Part shown: one piece after another, positions 62,812 through 64,000 of the stretch
Layout of the letters: each line of letters opens with the position of its first letter
How positions within the stretch are numbered: the stretch's first letter is position 1
Assembly (NCBI RefSeq): GCF_030186535.1
Contig: NZ_JASNVW010000005.1
Span: forward strand, 1-64,000
Direction of reading: 5' to 3'
DNA from: Ignisphaera cupida
Lineage (GTDB): Archaea > Thermoproteota > Thermoprotei_A > Sulfolobales > Ignisphaeraceae
DNA length: 64,000 nt
The notes under the pieces: model-generated
What the model was told of the DNA's origin: nothing
What the model saw: only the letters and a program-made list of their open reading frames with translations
Databases searched by the model: none
Program-made: the position numbers and the translations under genes

Positions 62812-64000
62812 TTAAGTGTGGTTTGGAGGTAGTTGGAGTGAGTTGATGAATTCTTGTTTGAATAGTGGGTGTATTGTTAGTTCTATGTACTTTATTTTTT
62901 TGGCTAGCTCCTCGAATTTTTCTCTTACATCACTTGATTTTAGAGCCATTTTTGCTCCACTTATGGCCGTGTTTCCAACGAATATGTATTTTCTTGTATC
63001 TGTTTTTGGTAGTAGTCCTGTTGTTATTGCGTTTTCAATGTTTATGTGTGTTCCGAAGGAGCCTGCTACAAAGATTTTTGAAAGATTTTCAGCTGTTATG
63101 TTAGCATGTTTTAGCAAAACGTTTATGCCTGCAGCTACAGCTGCTTTTGCTAGTAGAAACTCGTTTATGTCTCTACCATCTATTGTTATGTTTTTGTTTA
63201 TTCCTGTTTCGCTTGCCCATGCAATAACAAACTTCTTTCTATTGTTCTCAACAACAATTCTCTTTGAGTTGACATTGTTTTTGAATCTTCCTCTGCTATC
63301 TATCAATCCATTTTTGTAGAGATTGGCAATAGCATCTATTAGTGCTGAACCACATATACCAACTGGTTTTGCGTTTCCAACAACACTGTATCTAACGTTG
63401 TAATCGCCAATTGATTTGTCGAAGTATATGAAGACCTGGTCTATAGCTCCTGCAACAGCCCTCATTCCAAACTCTATAGTTGCACCCTCGAATGCTGGTC
63501 CAGCTGGTGTTGAGCAAGCCAATATCTCTCTACCTGTATTTAGAAGTATTTCGCTATTTGTTCCAATGTCTATTAAGAGACATGGAGCATCACAATTATC
63601 CAAATCAACAGCTATTGCATCTGCCAATGCATCTGATCCAACATAACCAGCTACAACTGGTAATGCATATACAACCCCTCTCTCATTTATGTTAATACCA
63701 ATTTCCTTTGCAAATGCATAAACACCTCTTCTAACTGCTGGAACATATGGTGAAAGACCAAGATACCTGGGGTCTATACCTAGAAACAGGTGGTGCATAG
63801 CTGTATTACCTGCAACAACAACTTCGTATATATTGCTCTTGTCTACTCCTGTTCTAGAAACCATTCTATCTATCAAAATGTTTACTGCTGATATAACAAG
63901 CTTTTGAAGCTTCTCCAAATTACTTCCATCCTTTATGGCATATGATATTCTAGATATTATGTCTGCTCCATAGCTAGCCTGGGGATTTGGCATAGACTCT
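62812..64000 (-). CDS. RACE-type corrinoid-activating protein (ASKHA/DUF4445), C-terminal part
   Basis: About 396 residues are visible and the frame is open to the window edge, so the N-terminus (where RACE proteins carry a 2Fe-2S domain) is missing. The family ASKHA core is clear: VVAGNTAMHHLFLGIDPRYLG, VAGYVGSDALADAIAVDLD, LLIDIGTNSEILLN, CSTPAGPAFEGATIEFGMRAVAGAI, GICGSALIDAIA and KIFVAGSFGTHINIENA. These proteins use ATP to reduce inactive Co(II) corrinoid back to Co(I). It is 12 kb from the corrinoid methyltransferase operon and directly upstream of the BMP operon on the same strand. Confidence 0.9.
   Translation of the reverse strand, partial: ESMPNPQASYGADIISRISYAIKDGSNLEKLQKLVISAVNILIDRMVSRTGVDKSNIYEVVVAGNTAMHHLFLGIDPRYLGLSPYVPAVRRGVYAFAKEIGININERGVVYALPVVAGYVGSDALADAIAVDLDNCDAPCLLIDIGTNSEILLNTGREILACSTPAGPAFEGATIEFGMRAVAGAIDQVFIYFDKSIGDYNVRYSVVGNAKPVGICGSALIDAIANLYKNGLIDSRGRFKNNVNSKRIVVENNRKKFVIAWASETGINKNITIDGRDINEFLLAKAAVAAGINVLLKHANITAENLSKIFVAGSFGTHINIENAITTGLLPKTDTRKYIFVGNTAISGAKMALKSSDVREKFEELAKKIKYIELTIHPLFKQEFINSLQLPPNHT

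Noticed and set aside
1-64000. tRNA or rRNA genes
   Set aside because: I found no GC-rich cloverleaf arms or T-loop consensus in the gaps; only the small GC patches described above stand out.

Overview
The window looks like chromosomal DNA from a hyperthermophilic crenarchaeon (Thermoproteota; an Ignisphaera-like or other Desulfurococcales/Sulfolobales-type organism is my guess from general features, not a database match). The signs are: AT-rich DNA, TATA-box promoters with short leaders, GGTG/GGAG Shine-Dalgarno sites with many GTG and TTG starts, 24-nt CRISPR repeats ending in ATTGAAAG, Thr-rich linkers after the N-terminal membrane segments of solute-binding proteins, a tungsten-type aldehyde oxidoreductase, a cyclic-2,3-diphosphoglycerate synthetase-like protein and tetrahydromethanopterin (H4MPT) biosynthesis genes. 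I see no rRNA or tRNA genes.

Layout. 1-242: tail of a CRISPR array. 0.3-8.5 kb: a frameshifted M28 peptidase, a Thr-rich surface protein, a ribose-type ABC importer, a probable C/D box sRNA and a membrane glycosyltransferase. 8.5-12.5 kb: an aldehyde:ferredoxin oxidoreductase cassette with a MoaD-like protein and a divergent FAD/4Fe-4S oxidoreductase. 12.5-20.2 kb: an accessory region with Cas6, a 15-repeat CRISPR array, a PLD-like protein, nuclease-like genes (one cut by an in-frame TAG) and a relic CRISPR array. 20.2-29.0 kb: the H4MPT biosynthesis cluster (MptA, MptD, MptE, DHPS-like protein, RFAP synthase, DmrX-like flavoprotein, DUF1464, DUF447-like, CitG-like). 29.2-37.4 kb: a molybdopterin oxidoreductase, ThiI, a second RFAP synthase and a QueT-type ECF transporter. 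37.5-44.8 kb: a NitT/TauT-type ABC transporter without a binding protein, a TldD/TldE pair, a channel-like membrane protein and an M50 protease. 44.8-50.8 kb: a corrinoid methyltransferase operon (corrinoid protein, MttB-family methyltransferase without UAG, APC permease, class III aminotransferase). 51-57.6 kb: cDPG synthetase-like protein, KaiC-like ATPase, ABC-2 exporter, FeS DNA glycosylase and a decayed DUF3782-like gene. 57.7-62.7 kb: a BMP-type nucleoside ABC importer. 62.8 kb to the end: a RACE-type ASKHA protein that reactivates corrinoid proteins, running off the window.

The most interesting theme is one-carbon metabolism. The H4MPT biosynthesis set, a non-pyrrolysine MttB-family methyltransferase with its own corrinoid protein, permease and aminotransferase, and a RACE-like activator lie within about 44 kb. 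Together they suggest a non-methanogenic archaeon that imports a methylated amino compound and passes its methyl group to H4MPT. The substrate and the second methyltransferase are not visible. A second theme is gene decay: at least five reading frames carry a frameshift, an in-frame stop or no normal start codon, so either the locus has real pseudogenes or the assembly has errors.
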